This document shows positions 32,883 to 42,107 of a DNA stretch of 64,000 nt, in pieces; position 1 is the stretch's first letter; every line of letters begins with the position of its first letter. The notes beneath the pieces were generated by a model. It saw nothing but the letters and a program-made list of their open reading frames with translations, did no database searches and was not told where the DNA came from. The stretch is from Acetobacterium woodii (GTDB lineage: Bacteria; Bacillota; Clostridia; Eubacteriales; Eubacteriaceae), in contig JACQZP010000016.1 in the NCBI GenBank assembly GCA_016213825.1, forward strand, positions 124,001-188,000, written 5' to 3'. The position numbers were made by a program, and so were the translations under genes.

Positions 32883-34061
32883 ATGAAAAATAAGACATTT
32901 TTAAAAGTTGCTGTTTTGTCTGTATTCTTTGTGCAAATGGGTGTTGGTACCATTACGCCAGCAATTGCAAATATTGCTGCTGCCTTCCCGTCTGTTCCAT
33001 TTACAACTCTATTACTTGTATCAACCTTGGCGGTACTGATGTCTGTACCGGCAACACTCATTTCCGGTCGACTAGCCGGTGGTGCTGTTAAATACAAAAC
33101 GTTGTTAATTATCGGTATGATTCTCTTTATCGGTGGTGGTATGGCACCTTATTTCATGACCACTGCCAGCTTTACTGCAATCCTGGCAGTTCGTGCGATC
33201 TTTGGTATTGGTCTTGGGATTGTCACACCACTTGGTGCTGCGTTGATCATCGCTTTCTTTGATGGTGAAGCCCGCGCTCAGATGATGGGCTTAAGTAACG
33301 TTGTTGCCAACGTTGGTGGTATTCTTTTCCAATTGCTTGGTGGGTTTGCCGCAACGATTTCCTGGGAATATGCTTTCCTGATTCACGGATTAGGTATCCT
33401 AACCTTAATAATTATTTTGTTTCTGCCAGAGCCTGCTAAAGCTCCAGCTCAAGCTGCTGGCGAAGCAAAGCCAAAACTACCAGGTGCCGTATTTGTATTT
33501 GCCGGTCTAATTTTCTTTATGATGATTCTTATCTACCCAATGCTGGTTAATATGTCAACAATTATTGCTGTCAGCGGTATGGGTACTGCTGGTGATGCGG
33601 CACTTGTTTTAACCATGTTCACAGTTGGTGGAATGCTTGGTGGATTGATTTTTGCAAAAATATTCGGTATTTTCAAAAGTAATACCATGCCAGTCGGTGT
33701 TGTGCTTTTAGCCGTTGCCATGGCCAGTATTGGTTTGGGAAACAGCATTGCATTTATGTATATTGGCACAACCATTGCCGGCATTGGCTTCAGTTTTATC
33801 ATGCCAAGTATCTTTATGAATTTGGGCGCTGCAGTTCATCCAAGCCAAATGCCAACTGCATCCGGTATCGTTATGGCATCCATGAATGTCGGCGGTTTCT
33901 GTTCAGCCTATTTCTTCGCACTGCTTGCCGGAATCATGGGTGTGGATATGACTGTTACCATTAAATTTCCTTTCTATATCTCGATGACTGCTTTTGCGGT
34001 TATTGCTGTAGCACTTCTGTTTATCAAACCAAAACAACAAAGTGCTCCTCAGCCAGAATAA
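32883..34061 (+). CDS. Major facilitator superfamily transporter
   Basis: 392 residues with about twelve hydrophobic segments. ATG 32883 follows AAGAGGTG. The first helix pair has VLSVFFVQMGVGTITPAIAN, and the second is followed by ISGRLAGGAVKYKTLLIIG, a drug/proton-antiporter-like loop. FGIGLGIVTPLGAALIIAFF and WEYAFLIHGLGILTLIIILF continue the N-terminal half. A hydrophilic central loop (PEPAKAPAQAAGEAKPKL) separates the halves. The substrate is unknown. The product is an inner-membrane importer or exporter. It is preceded by an unusually long non-coding region and followed by its own terminator. Confidence 0.9.
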   Translation: MKNKTFLKVAVLSVFFVQMGVGTITPAIANIAAAFPSVPFTTLLLVSTLAVLMSVPATLISGRLAGGAVKYKTLLIIGMILFIGGGMAPYFMTTASFTAILAVRAIFGIGLGIVTPLGAALIIAFFDGEARAQMMGLSNVVANVGGILFQLLGGFAATISWEYAFLIHGLGILTLIIILFLPEPAKAPAQAAGEAKPKLPGAVFVFAGLIFFMMILIYPMLVNMSTIIAVSGMGTAGDAALVLTMFTVGGMLGGLIFAKIFGIFKSNTMPVGVVLLAVAMASIGLGNSIAFMYIGTTIAGIGFSFIMPSIFMNLGAAVHPSQMPTASGIVMASMNVGGFCSAYFFALLAGIMGVDMTVTIKFPFYISMTAFAVIAVALLFIKPKQQSAPQPE

Positions 34062-34080
34062 CATCTGTAGATTTACAACA

Positions 34081-34112
34081 AAAAACCACAACTTCAGAGT
34101 TGTGGTTTTTTT
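34081..34112 (+). terminator. Bidirectional terminator after the MFS and EamA genes
   Basis: AACCACAACT (34084-34093) pairs with AGTTGTGGTT (34098-34107) around TCAG. It is flanked by A- and T-runs, so it serves the converging genes on both strands. Confidence 0.9.
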
Positions 34113-34134
34113 GTTGTATAATATTATTCTAAGT

Positions 34135-34980
34135 CTACTCATTAATCTCTTCGAGATTTTTGGGGCGAACCATTGTCAGGCTAATTCCCATAAGGATGAC
34201 CGCAAATCCGGTTAATGAGAGAAAGGACGGCGTTTCGCCCACAAAAAAGAACACAAATATGGGATTAAGGATGGGTTCTGCCAATGATAAAATCGATGCT
34301 TTCAATGGCGAAATCAGGCGAACACCGCCGGAGAAAAAGAGATAGGCAATCCCAATCTGAAAGACCCCCAGAAAAATCAACCCCAGCCAGCCATAAAAAG
34401 AAATACCGGAAAAGTCCAGCTGATTAGACATGGTCAAAAGGATCACCAGACTCAGCCACAGGTTATTTAAACCAACGATTGAAGCATCGGATATCGGATA
34501 ATCTTTGTCCAATAAATACTGAACAACCGCATAGGCAATCCCATTGGTTAACGCCAGCAGATCACCCCAGGCATTTCCGCCGTCTGAAGCACTTAGGATG
34601 ACGATGATTCCCAATAGAATAAACAATCGCGGAATCAAATCACGCTTGGTTACTTTCTTTCCTTTGATCACGTAAAACAAGTAAAGCCATAAAGGCGCAG
34701 TACACTGAAGAATGATGGCATTAGCCGCCGTTGTCATCTTAGTTGTCAGCACAAACATCACACACAGATAACAATAGGCAATGACAAGACCGACATAATA
34801 TTTTGAAAACCTTATTTTTTTCCATTGAATCATGGGCAAAAAAATAAGACCTGCGATGAGCGCCCGTCCAAACGTAATGGTAAAAGCATTGGCGTCGATC
34901 AGCTTGATAAACAGCCCGCCGGTACTGAATAGTACCATCGCAATAAGCACGTACAAGGTGCCCTGTGTATTTTTTTCCAT
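34135..34980 (-). CDS. EamA/DMT-family membrane transporter
   Basis: 281 residues with ten hydrophobic segments in two EamA repeats (about residues 5-135 and 145-275). The first begins TLYVLIAMVLFSTGGLFIKL and holds TIILQCTAPLWLYLF-type sequence. The second has ISFYGWLGLIFLGVFQIGIA, YLFFSGGVRLISPLKASILS and LAEPILNPIFVFFFVGETP. Members export amino acids or other metabolites; the substrate here is unknown. ATG 34980 follows GAAGGAGGT. A perfect 14-bp palindrome lies about 30 bases upstream. Confidence 0.9.
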   Translation of the reverse strand: MEKNTQGTLYVLIAMVLFSTGGLFIKLIDANAFTITFGRALIAGLIFLPMIQWKKIRFSKYYVGLVIAYCYLCVMFVLTTKMTTAANAIILQCTAPLWLYLFYVIKGKKVTKRDLIPRLFILLGIIVILSASDGGNAWGDLLALTNGIAYAVVQYLLDKDYPISDASIVGLNNLWLSLVILLTMSNQLDFSGISFYGWLGLIFLGVFQIGIAYLFFSGGVRLISPLKASILSLAEPILNPIFVFFFVGETPSFLSLTGFAVILMGISLTMVRPKNLEEINE

Positions 34981-35008
34981 GGGTACCTCCTTCTGTTGAT
35001 TTCTTTTT

Positions 35009-35022
35009 TTATGATATCATAA
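35009..35022. promoter_or_regulatory. Perfect 14-bp palindrome upstream of the EamA gene
   Basis: TTATGATATCATAA is exactly self-complementary and sits in the short gap between the EamA gene and the divergent comM gene. It could be an operator. AT-rich palindromes of this length can also arise by chance. Confidence 0.35.
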
Positions 35023-35107
35023 CCCTCAAAATTTTTCCCTATGTTTTTGTATTTATTTGTTTTTATTTCAGGTATAATGGTTTTAATATGGTGGAGGTAA
35101 ACTTTAT

Positions 35108-36634
35108 ATGTTGTCACAGATAAAAAGTAGCGGATTGCTTGGTGTAAATGGCGTCATTGTCACTGTCGAAATTGATATTTCCCGGGGCTTGCCCTCCTAT
35201 TCCCTGGTGGGCCTTCCTGATACCGGCATTAAAGAATCAAAAGACCGGGTTTTTTCGGCTATTAAGAACAATGGCTTTAAATATCCGATGGAACGGATCA
35301 CGATCAATCTGGCCCCGGCCGATCTCAAAAAAGAAGGGCCTGCTTTTGATTTGGCCATTGCGCTGGGGATTTTAAATGCTTCTGAGCAATTAACTTGGGA
35401 TCATCCAGAGGATTATCTGATTATTGGGGAGCTTTCTCTTAGCGGTGAAATACGAAGTGTCAATGGGGTGCTTCCGATGGTACTGGCGGCAAAAGAAGCC
35501 GGTATTTCCAATATCCTCGTGCCCTTTGATAACCGACACGAGGCTGCCGTAGTTCAAAATGTGGATGTTTTTCCAATCAAAGACTTTGACGAAGCCGTCT
35601 CTTTTATTAAAAAAGAGTTGATTATTGATCCTTTTAAAGTCGATCTTAATGCGCTCCTGGCCCTGGAAAACAGCAGTCATTCGATTGACTTTTCTGATGT
35701 CCGGGGACAGGATCAAGCAAAACGAGCATTAGAGATAGCAGCAGCTGGCGCTCACAACGTGCTGATGAGCGGTACACCTGGTTCCGGCAAGACGATGCTG
35801 GCCAAAGGTTTTCCGTCCATCCTGCCCGATTTGACCATCGACGAGGCTCTGGAAATCACAAAGATCCACAGTATTTCCGGACTCTTAAAAAACAATGCCA
35901 TTATCAGCCAACGCCCCTTTCGTTCGCCTCATCATACCATTTCCAAGGTTTCCTTGGTGGGCGGTGGGCGGATTCCCAAACCTGGCGAAGTTTCCCTTGC
36001 TCATTTGGGCGTTCTCTTTCTTGATGAACTGCCGGAGTTTCAAAAATCGGCTCTGGAAGTTCTGCGTCAACCGATTGAAGATCAGGAGGTCACCATCTCC
36101 CGGGTCAATGCCTCCCTGACCTTTCCCGCCAGTTTTACCCTGATCACATCGATGAATCCCTGCCCCTGTGGTTATCTCACCGACCCTGCTCATGAATGTA
36201 TCTGCACCCCCCAGCAAATCAAAAATTATCAGGGGCGAATATCCGGTCCGCTGATGGATCGGCTAGATATTTTTGTAGAAATTCCCAGCACCACTTATGA
36301 CGAACTCCAAACCAAACCCAAGGGCGAAACCTCTCAGGCTATCAAAATGCGGGTGGATGCTGCCCGCGAACGACAAAATCAACGCTATCAAGATCTGGAT
36401 ATTTTCTACAACGCCCAACTCACGCCAAAGCTGATGGAAAACTTCTGCGCTCTCGGCGCTGCCGAGGAAAAACTGATGGAAAAAGTCTATACCAAGATGA
36501 AACTCAGCGCCAGAGGCTATCACCGGATTTTAAAACTGGCCCGAACGATTGCTGATTTGGATAGCTCCGAAGCTATTCAGGTTTCTCATTTGACTGAAGC
36601 CATTCAGTATCGGGGAATGAGCAAGCTCCCCTAA
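35108..36634 (+). CDS. comM: YifB/ComM-family magnesium-chelatase-like AAA+ ATPase
   Basis: 508 residues. The N-terminal Lon-like/ChlI domain begins LLGVNGVIVTVEIDISRGLP and SYSLVGLPDTGIKESKDRV. The AAA+ core has DVRGQDQAKRALEIAAAGAH, Walker A MSGTPGSGKTMLAKGFPS and Walker B VLFLDELPEF. The C-terminal third has a cysteine cluster (NPCPCGYLTDPAHECICTP) and SARGYHRILKLARTIADLD. ComM in naturally competent bacteria is a branch-migration helicase acting in recombination of imported DNA. comEA elsewhere in the window would be consistent, but does not prove competence. GGTGGAGG precedes the ATG. Confidence 0.92.
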   Translation: MLSQIKSSGLLGVNGVIVTVEIDISRGLPSYSLVGLPDTGIKESKDRVFSAIKNNGFKYPMERITINLAPADLKKEGPAFDLAIALGILNASEQLTWDHPEDYLIIGELSLSGEIRSVNGVLPMVLAAKEAGISNILVPFDNRHEAAVVQNVDVFPIKDFDEAVSFIKKELIIDPFKVDLNALLALENSSHSIDFSDVRGQDQAKRALEIAAAGAHNVLMSGTPGSGKTMLAKGFPSILPDLTIDEALEITKIHSISGLLKNNAIISQRPFRSPHHTISKVSLVGGGRIPKPGEVSLAHLGVLFLDELPEFQKSALEVLRQPIEDQEVTISRVNASLTFPASFTLITSMNPCPCGYLTDPAHECICTPQQIKNYQGRISGPLMDRLDIFVEIPSTTYDELQTKPKGETSQAIKMRVDAARERQNQRYQDLDIFYNAQLTPKLMENFCALGAAEEKLMEKVYTKMKLSARGYHRILKLARTIADLDSSEAIQVSHLTEAIQYRGMSKLP

Positions 36635-36678
36635 CGGGCGCGTCACAACTGATCTCAACAAACCGCGCCATTGCATAT

Positions 36679-36720
36679 AAAAAGGCTGACAGTTCAATCG
36701 ACACCTGTCAGCCTTTTTAA
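36679..36720 (-). terminator. Bidirectional terminator between comM and lgt
   Basis: AAAAAGGCTGACAG (36679-36692) pairs with CTGTCAGCCTTTTT (36705-36718). A- and T-runs on both sides let it stop both converging units. Confidence 0.9.
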
Positions 36721-36722
36721 TG

Positions 36723-37508
36723 TTATTTATTTTTTATCAGTGAATTCGTAAATCGATCTTCGTTTTTCCGCAAATACCAAAGCCCGCCAATTCCAATAAT
36801 GACCAATGCTAGACTGATCAGTTGGGCTGTTCGCAGTCCCATAAACATCAGGCTGTCAGTTCTTAGCCCTTCGATGAAAAAGCGTCCGACAGAATATAAA
36901 CCCAGGTAAACAAAGAGTAATTCGCCGTCGACCTTTTTAATCTTATCTTCATAAAAAAAGAGAAAACCAAAAATCATCACATTCCAAATTGACTCATATA
37001 AGAAGGTGGGGTGCACCTTAATTATTCCCATGGCAGCGTCATTTACTGTAATGGCCCAAGGCAAATCGGTTTGCGAACCATAGGCTTCCTGATTAAAGAA
37101 ATTGCCCCAGCGCCCAATGGCCTGGCCTAACGGTAAACCGGGAATCAAGACATCCGCTAAAGCGAAAAAACTGATCTTTTTGACCCGACACAAAATAATG
37201 GCCACGATCACACCGGCAATAATACCACCGTGAATAGCCAGTCCGCCATGCCAGGTCGCGATAATCTCTTCCGGATGGGCGACATAATAGTCATAACTAA
37301 AGATGACATAGTAGAGTCGGGCACCAATGATCACCGCTGGTGTCATGAATAGAAAGAAATCCATAATGATCTCAGGATCAATCCCATATTTGGGCGCCCG
37401 TTTTATCGCCATGAACAGCCCAATCAGTAATGCGGAGGCAATTAAAATGCCATACCACCTGACTTCAAGTCCAAATGCGGCAAATGCGATTGGGTCCGGT
37501 GCAATCAT
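36723..37508 (-). CDS. lgt: Prolipoprotein diacylglyceryl transferase
   Basis: 261 residues with about seven membrane spans. Lgt motifs are FGLEVRWYGILIASALLIGL, GARLYYVIF, WHGGLAIHGGIIAGVIVAII, and PLGQAIGRWGNFFNQEAYG with the conserved arginine/asparagine/glutamate set. It transfers diacylglycerol from phosphatidylglycerol to the lipobox cysteine of lipoproteins such as the amino-acid-binding protein at 10 kb. It starts two bases after the pduL stop, so the two are probably transcribed together. Confidence 0.95.
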   Translation of the reverse strand: MIAPDPIAFAAFGLEVRWYGILIASALLIGLFMAIKRAPKYGIDPEIIMDFFLFMTPAVIIGARLYYVIFSYDYYVAHPEEIIATWHGGLAIHGGIIAGVIVAIILCRVKKISFFALADVLIPGLPLGQAIGRWGNFFNQEAYGSQTDLPWAITVNDAAMGIIKVHPTFLYESIWNVMIFGFLFFYEDKIKKVDGELLFVYLGLYSVGRFFIEGLRTDSLMFMGLRTAQLISLALVIIGIGGLWYLRKNEDRFTNSLIKNK

Positions 37509-37510
37509 AA

Positions 37511-38080
37511 TTAAAGAATGGTTGCGATTTGGCCGTTTTTAGCACCGGCTGCATTTCCTTCTTCAACGTCAAGATGCATGTCCAGTTTGAAATCTGGGTG
37601 AACACGAACTAATACATTGTCAAATGTCAAACCACGAGGGCCATCTAATTTTACACAAACAACATCTTTGTCTTTTAATCCATAGGTTGCGCCTTCTTCA
37701 GTGCTCATATGGATATGACGAGCGGCCACGATGGCACCTTTAGCAATTTCAACTTCGCCAGCTGGTCCAATTAATTTAACTCCTGGAGTATCAGCAATAT
37801 CTCCTGAATTACGAAGTGGTGCTTTGATTCCTAAACAGAAACCGTCGCCGACTGACACTTCCAATTGGGTTTCAGGACGAACTGGTCCGAGAATACGAAT
37901 CCCTTTCAATGTTCCTTTAGGTCCAACTACGTCAATTTTTTCTTCTGCGGCGTATTGTCCCGGTTGTGATAAATCTTTCATTGCTGTCAATTGATAGCCT
38001 TTACCAAATAATGTTTCTAAATCTGCCTGTGATACATGAATGTGTTTGTTTGATAACCCGATGGGTACTGTTCTTTCCAA
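37511..38080 (-). CDS. pduL: PduL-type phosphate acyltransferase (phosphotransacetylase)
   Basis: 189 residues, essentially the bare catalytic double barrel. The metal-binding histidine pairs are NKHIHVS (H13, H15) and ARHIHMSTEEG (H122, H124), with VHPDFKLDMHLDVEEGNAAG near the end. The N-terminus MERTVPIGLSNKHIHV leaves no room for the microcompartment-targeting helix seen in propanediol PduL, so the enzyme is probably cytosolic. It interconverts acetyl-CoA (or propanoyl-CoA) and the acyl phosphate. In an acetogen that is a step of acetate formation with ATP gain. It has a good promoter and is followed by lgt. Confidence 0.92.
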   Translation of the reverse strand: MERTVPIGLSNKHIHVSQADLETLFGKGYQLTAMKDLSQPGQYAAEEKIDVVGPKGTLKGIRILGPVRPETQLEVSVGDGFCLGIKAPLRNSGDIADTPGVKLIGPAGEVEIAKGAIVAARHIHMSTEEGATYGLKDKDVVCVKLDGPRGLTFDNVLVRVHPDFKLDMHLDVEEGNAAGAKNGQIATIL

Positions 38081-38119
38081 TTTATATCTCCTTAATTAAA
38101 TATATTTTTAACAATCTTT

Positions 38120-38148
38120 ATTTTATCCAATAACTGATGAAATGTTAA
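38120..38148 (-). promoter_or_regulatory. Promoter of pduL-lgt
   Basis: On the minus strand TTAACA (38148-38143) and TAAAAT (38125-38120) are exactly 17 bases apart, 40 bases before the pduL start. The -35 hexamer overlaps the recN stop codon. Confidence 0.7.
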
Positions 38149-39884
38149 GACAATATTTTGTCTTTTTTGATTTTTTTTGTTTTTTTTATTTTTTGGCTTA
38201 GTTCCAGCATTTCCTGGGCATGCTCCCAAGTTTTTTGGGTTACTTCGGCACCGCCGAGCATTCGGGAAAGCTCCTCTTTTTTACCCTTTTCGTCCAGCGG
38301 TATAAAACGAACCTCCACGGTATCCTCGGTCGCCCGTTTTTCGACCATAAAGTGCTGATCGGCCATGGCGGCAATCTGAGGCAAATGGGTAATACAGATA
38401 ATCTGCCGACCATTGGGCGGGGTGACACTTAGGGCTTGTATTTTTTCAGCAACGACCTGGGCGGTTCGGCCACTGATACCCGTATCGATTTCATCGAACA
38501 CCATGGTTTCTATCGCGTCCAGCGCTCCAAAAATACTTTTTAAACTCAACATAATACGAGAAATTTCGCCGCCAGAAGCAACCTTACCAAGCGGTTTTGG
38601 TGGCTGACCGGGATTAACCGAAATTAAGAATTCCACCGTATCCTGACCATAGGCGGCAACCCGATCGGGATCATGTTCCACCGCAATTTCCACCTGAACC
38701 TTCTCCATCGCCAGTTCGCCCAGTTCTTTTTCAAGGGCGATCTTTAACGTATTGGCTGTTTTCAAACGCAATTGATAGAGGTTATTACTGATTTTATAAT
38801 ACTTGTCTTGAACGCCGCTTAATTCCTGATAGTAAGACTGCAGGCTTTCATCCCGGTTTAACAGGCTTTTAAAACGGATCCCGATTTCTTCTGCATAGGT
38901 CAGGATTTCAGTAATATCATGACCATATTTCCGTTTAAGTTTGGCAATCACGCTGAGCCGGGTTTCGATTTCATCTAAATCACCCAAACTATATTCCATA
39001 TCTTCCAGATATGAGCGGATCTCAAAAGAAAGGCTTTCGGCTTCATTCAGGAGCCCATTGACCATTTCCAGTTTTTCCTGAAAACTGCTGTCTATTTTGG
39101 CGATTTCAGCAATGTTCTCAGCCAGCAAACTCAGGGCATCAAGAATTGGGTTCTGATCAGAATTTTCACCTCGGAGCAGTTCATAGGCGCGACTGGCATT
39201 GGAAAAAAGTCGTTCCTTATTCTCAAGGATTCGCTTTTCCTCTTCCAGTTCTTCGTCTTCACCAACAATCAGGGCCGCCGCTTCAATCTCATTGATTTCA
39301 AACTGCAGGGTTTCTTTTTCCCGTTCCAATTCCCGTTCATTTGTTTCCAATTCATTGATCTGATCTGTGATACGTTTGATTTCATCGGCATCGACGGCTG
39401 TCTGTTGCCGGTATTTCCGGCTTTTCTCACCACCAAAAGCATCCAGCAAGTGCCGATGGTTTTCCCGTTTAAACAAGGATTGATGTTCATGTTGGCCATG
39501 GATGTCAATAAGCGCATCGCCAATTGTTTTTAATTGAGCGACGGTGATAATCAAGCCATTAGCCCGGCAAATATTGCGACCCCGATCATCCATTTCCCGA
39601 ATCAGAATTAACTGACCATCTTCCATAGGGATACCATATTCATCGCATTTTTCGATTAGACCCGGTTGTTCACTGATGTCAAAAAGACCCTGAACCGTCA
39701 TTTTACTTTTTCCCTGACGGATGTTGGTTTTGTTGCCACGATTTCCCAGCACCAGCGTCAACGCATCAATCACAATCGATTTACCAGCCCCGGTTTCGCC
39801 AGTGATCACATTCAGTCCTGGACTAAAATCCACCGCCAGATGATCAATCAGTGCATAATCATTTACAACGAGATTTCTCAGCAT
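38145..39884 (-). CDS. recN: DNA repair protein RecN
   Basis: 579 residues of SMC-like structure. The N-terminal half of the ATPase has MLRNLVVNDYALIDHLAVDF and VITGETGAGKSIVIDALTLV (Walker A). A long coiled coil covers roughly residues 150-370 (RITDQINELETNERELEREK). The C-terminal half has KVASGGEISRIMLSLKSIFG and VFDEIDTGISGRTAQVVAEK. It tethers DNA ends in double-strand break repair. It directly follows argR, as in many Firmicutes. The last residues are very lysine-rich. Confidence 0.96.
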   Translation of the reverse strand: MLRNLVVNDYALIDHLAVDFSPGLNVITGETGAGKSIVIDALTLVLGNRGNKTNIRQGKSKMTVQGLFDISEQPGLIEKCDEYGIPMEDGQLILIREMDDRGRNICRANGLIITVAQLKTIGDALIDIHGQHEHQSLFKRENHRHLLDAFGGEKSRKYRQQTAVDADEIKRITDQINELETNERELEREKETLQFEINEIEAAALIVGEDEELEEEKRILENKERLFSNASRAYELLRGENSDQNPILDALSLLAENIAEIAKIDSSFQEKLEMVNGLLNEAESLSFEIRSYLEDMEYSLGDLDEIETRLSVIAKLKRKYGHDITEILTYAEEIGIRFKSLLNRDESLQSYYQELSGVQDKYYKISNNLYQLRLKTANTLKIALEKELGELAMEKVQVEIAVEHDPDRVAAYGQDTVEFLISVNPGQPPKPLGKVASGGEISRIMLSLKSIFGALDAIETMVFDEIDTGISGRTAQVVAEKIQALSVTPPNGRQIICITHLPQIAAMADQHFMVEKRATEDTVEVRFIPLDEKGKKEELSRMLGGAEVTQKTWEHAQEMLELSQKIKKTKKIKKDKILS

Positions 39885-39894
39885 AGAGCCCTCC

Positions 39895-40344
39895 CTATTT
39901 CATCAACTTTTTGAATTTTCCCACAATTTCGCCCACCATATCACGGTTTCGAACAAGTACAAAGATCGTATCATCACCAGCGATGGTCCCAACAATTTCG
40001 CACCAGTCCATCGAGTCGATGGCCAGAGCGGCGGCCTGAGCCATGGCCGGAAGGGTTCTTAACACAATGGTATTTTCAACATAATCAATGGTTAACACCG
40101 ATTCTTTAAAAACCGCAGTAACCCGCTCATTATAGATGGTGCCAATGTCCTTTAATGGTGCATAATGCTGAATTCCATCATGACTGCTCACCTTAATCAG
40201 CTTTAACTCTTTAATATCCCGGGATATCGTTGCCTGAGTTACCGGAAAACCCGAATCTTTTAATGCCTGGGCAAGTTCTTCCTGGGTTTCGATAAGGTTA
40301 TTTTCAATGATTTCAATAATTTTTAATTGTCTCGATACTTTCAT
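39895..40344 (-). CDS. argR: Arginine repressor
   Basis: 149 residues from ATG 40344 behind GGAGGG; the longer frame overlaps nadK and lacks a site. The N-terminal winged helix is RQLKIIEIIENNLIETQEEL and GFPVTQATISRDIKELKLIK. The C-terminal hexamerisation and arginine-binding part has MAQAAALAIDSMDWCEIVGT followed by IAGDDTIFVLVRN. It would bind ARG boxes with arginine as co-repressor; the likely targets are the divergent arg promoters near 27.45-27.57 kb. The nadK-argR-recN order is common in Firmicutes. Confidence 0.95.
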   Translation of the reverse strand: MKVSRQLKIIEIIENNLIETQEELAQALKDSGFPVTQATISRDIKELKLIKVSSHDGIQHYAPLKDIGTIYNERVTAVFKESVLTIDYVENTIVLRTLPAMAQAAALAIDSMDWCEIVGTIAGDDTIFVLVRNRDMVGEIVGKFKKLMK

Positions 40345-40375
40345 ATTTTCATCCCTCCTTCTATAAAGCCAGTTT

Positions 40376-41254
40376 TTAATAGTCGCTGGAAAGCTTAATT
40401 CGCAGCCGATCATAGCTGCTCATATTATTGAGCCGAATGAGGCGGGTGCAATAGGTAGCTTTTTTTACCTTGACCGCATCATTAGGGGTAATCGAAACCG
40501 TCGTCTGTCCATCAAAAGTTACCATGATGTCTTTTTCACGGTCTCCAAATTCGAGATTAATCACCTCATCTTCAGGCAAGATGTAAGATCGGTCATGGAG
40601 ACGATGAGGACAAATCGGGTTTAAAATCATGACATTGGCCTGGGGGGACACCACCGGACCACCGGCAGCCAATGAATAACCGGTTGAACCGGTGGGCGTC
40701 GCAATAATCAATCCATCAGCCCGGAATTTATCAATGGTTGAGCCGCCGGCTTTGGCCTCGATATCCATCATTCGAAAGCCTCGGCTTTTAACCAACACAT
40801 CGTTTAAAGCCATATAAAAACAGGCGCTCTCATTCTCCTTTTTAATGCTACAACTCAGCATCATCCGTTCTTCAATGTAGTAGTCGCCGGAAGTTAAATT
40901 TTTGAGTGCCTCTTCATAGTTACCGGCCTCGCCTTCGGTTAAAAATCCAAGTTTTCCCAGATTGATTCCAAAAATCGGAATTGAATAGAAACAAACCTTT
41001 CTGGCCACAAATAAGAGGGTTCCATCACCGCCCAACACCAGAATGCAATCCGGTTTTCGGTAAAAAAGGTTTTTGGGATAATACACAACATTCTCATGAG
41101 AATATTTTATCTGACCTTCCAATAAGGCGATTTTAAAGCCATGACAAATTAAATAGTCCATACACTTTTGAGCAAGTGCAGGGCTATCCGGCTTATCCAT
41201 ATTTAAATAAATACCAATTTCTCTAAATTTTTTAAATTCAGTTTCCAAAACCAT
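40376..41254 (-). CDS. nadK: NAD kinase
   Basis: 292 residues. The diacylglycerol-kinase-like fold has the signature CILVLGGDGTLLFVARK, GINLGKLGFLTEGEAGNYEE, ADGLIIATPTGSTGYSLAAG and LNPICPHRLHDRSYILPED. It phosphorylates NAD to NADP, with conserved GGDG aspartate as catalytic base. The start codon follows AGGATGTGA, seven bases after the tlyA stop. Co-transcription with tlyA, argR and recN is likely. Confidence 0.95.
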   Translation of the reverse strand: MVLETEFKKFREIGIYLNMDKPDSPALAQKCMDYLICHGFKIALLEGQIKYSHENVVYYPKNLFYRKPDCILVLGGDGTLLFVARKVCFYSIPIFGINLGKLGFLTEGEAGNYEEALKNLTSGDYYIEERMMLSCSIKKENESACFYMALNDVLVKSRGFRMMDIEAKAGGSTIDKFRADGLIIATPTGSTGYSLAAGGPVVSPQANVMILNPICPHRLHDRSYILPEDEVINLEFGDREKDIMVTFDGQTTVSITPNDAVKVKKATYCTRLIRLNNMSSYDRLRIKLSSDY

Positions 41255-41261
41255 TCACATC

Positions 41262-42107
41262 CTATTCGTCTAGTGGTTCCTTTTCATCTAGTGGTTCTTT
41301 CTTTTTCTTGCAGCTTTCATGGGCGATGGTCACAACCGGATGAATCATTTTTGCCCAATCCCCCTCAACCGTCGGCTCGGTGTTTTCAATAAAAACTAAA
41401 AATTCAATATTACCTTTAGGCCCCTGAATGGGAGAAAAATCCAGACCTTTGATCAATATATTTTGATTTTCAATCGCACTCATCACTTCAAACAGGATTG
41501 ATTCGTGCACTTTTTTATCACGGATGACGCCGTTTTTACCAATTCTTTCCCGGCCAGCTTCGAACTGAGGCTTGATCAACCAGATTCCTTTGGCTCCGGG
41601 TTTCATGAAAAGTTTGATGGCAGGGATCAGTTTGGTAATCGAAATGAACGATACATCCATAACGGTACCATCCACCATTTCAGAAATATGTTCAGCAGTC
41701 AGATAACGAAAATTGGTCCGTTCCTTGGAAACAACCCGGGGATCATTTCGTAATTTCCAATCCAGCTGACCATAACCAACATCGACTGCATAAACTTTTT
41801 CGGCGCCGTTTTGCAGCAGGCAATCGGTAAAACCGCCGGTGGATGAACCAATGTCGATGAAGGTTTTCCCTTTTACCTCCATGTCAAAAACCGCCAAGCC
41901 CTTTTCCAGTTTTAAACCGCCGCGGCTCACATAGGGCATGTCACTCCCTTTAACGACAATCGTTGCTTCGGTATCCACCAGATCACCGGCCTTATCTTTA
42001 ACCTGGTCATTTACCTGAACCAGCCCAGCCATAATGGCTTTTTTTGCCCGCTCCCGGGTATCAAAATAATTCAGGCTCACTAATAACTTATCTAAACGTT
42101 CTTTCAA
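41262..42107 (-). CDS. tlyA: TlyA-family rRNA 2'-O-methyltransferase
   Basis: 281 residues starting with TTG at 42107 behind AGAGGA. An S4 RNA-binding domain (MKERLDKLLVSLNYFDTRER) covers residues 1-60. The FtsJ-like methyltransferase has FIDIGSSTGGFTDCLLQNGA, VYAVDVGYGQLDWKLRND and VMDVSFISI. Mycobacterial TlyA methylates 16S and 23S rRNA and some homologues act as haemolysins. The last residues repeat EPLDEK (EPLDEKEPLDE) because of an 18-base tandem duplication (41269-41304), which is unusual. The unit continues into nadK. Confidence 0.92.
   Translation of the reverse strand: MKERLDKLLVSLNYFDTRERAKKAIMAGLVQVNDQVKDKAGDLVDTEATIVVKGSDMPYVSRGGLKLEKGLAVFDMEVKGKTFIDIGSSTGGFTDCLLQNGAEKVYAVDVGYGQLDWKLRNDPRVVSKERTNFRYLTAEHISEMVDGTVMDVSFISITKLIPAIKLFMKPGAKGIWLIKPQFEAGRERIGKNGVIRDKKVHESILFEVMSAIENQNILIKGLDFSPIQGPKGNIEFLVFIENTEPTVEGDWAKMIHPVVTIAHESCKKKKEPLDEKEPLDE

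Noticed and set aside
6218-36634. Complete competence system from comEA and comM
   Set aside because: No comEC, comGA, dprA or pilin genes appear in the window; both genes also occur in non-competent species.
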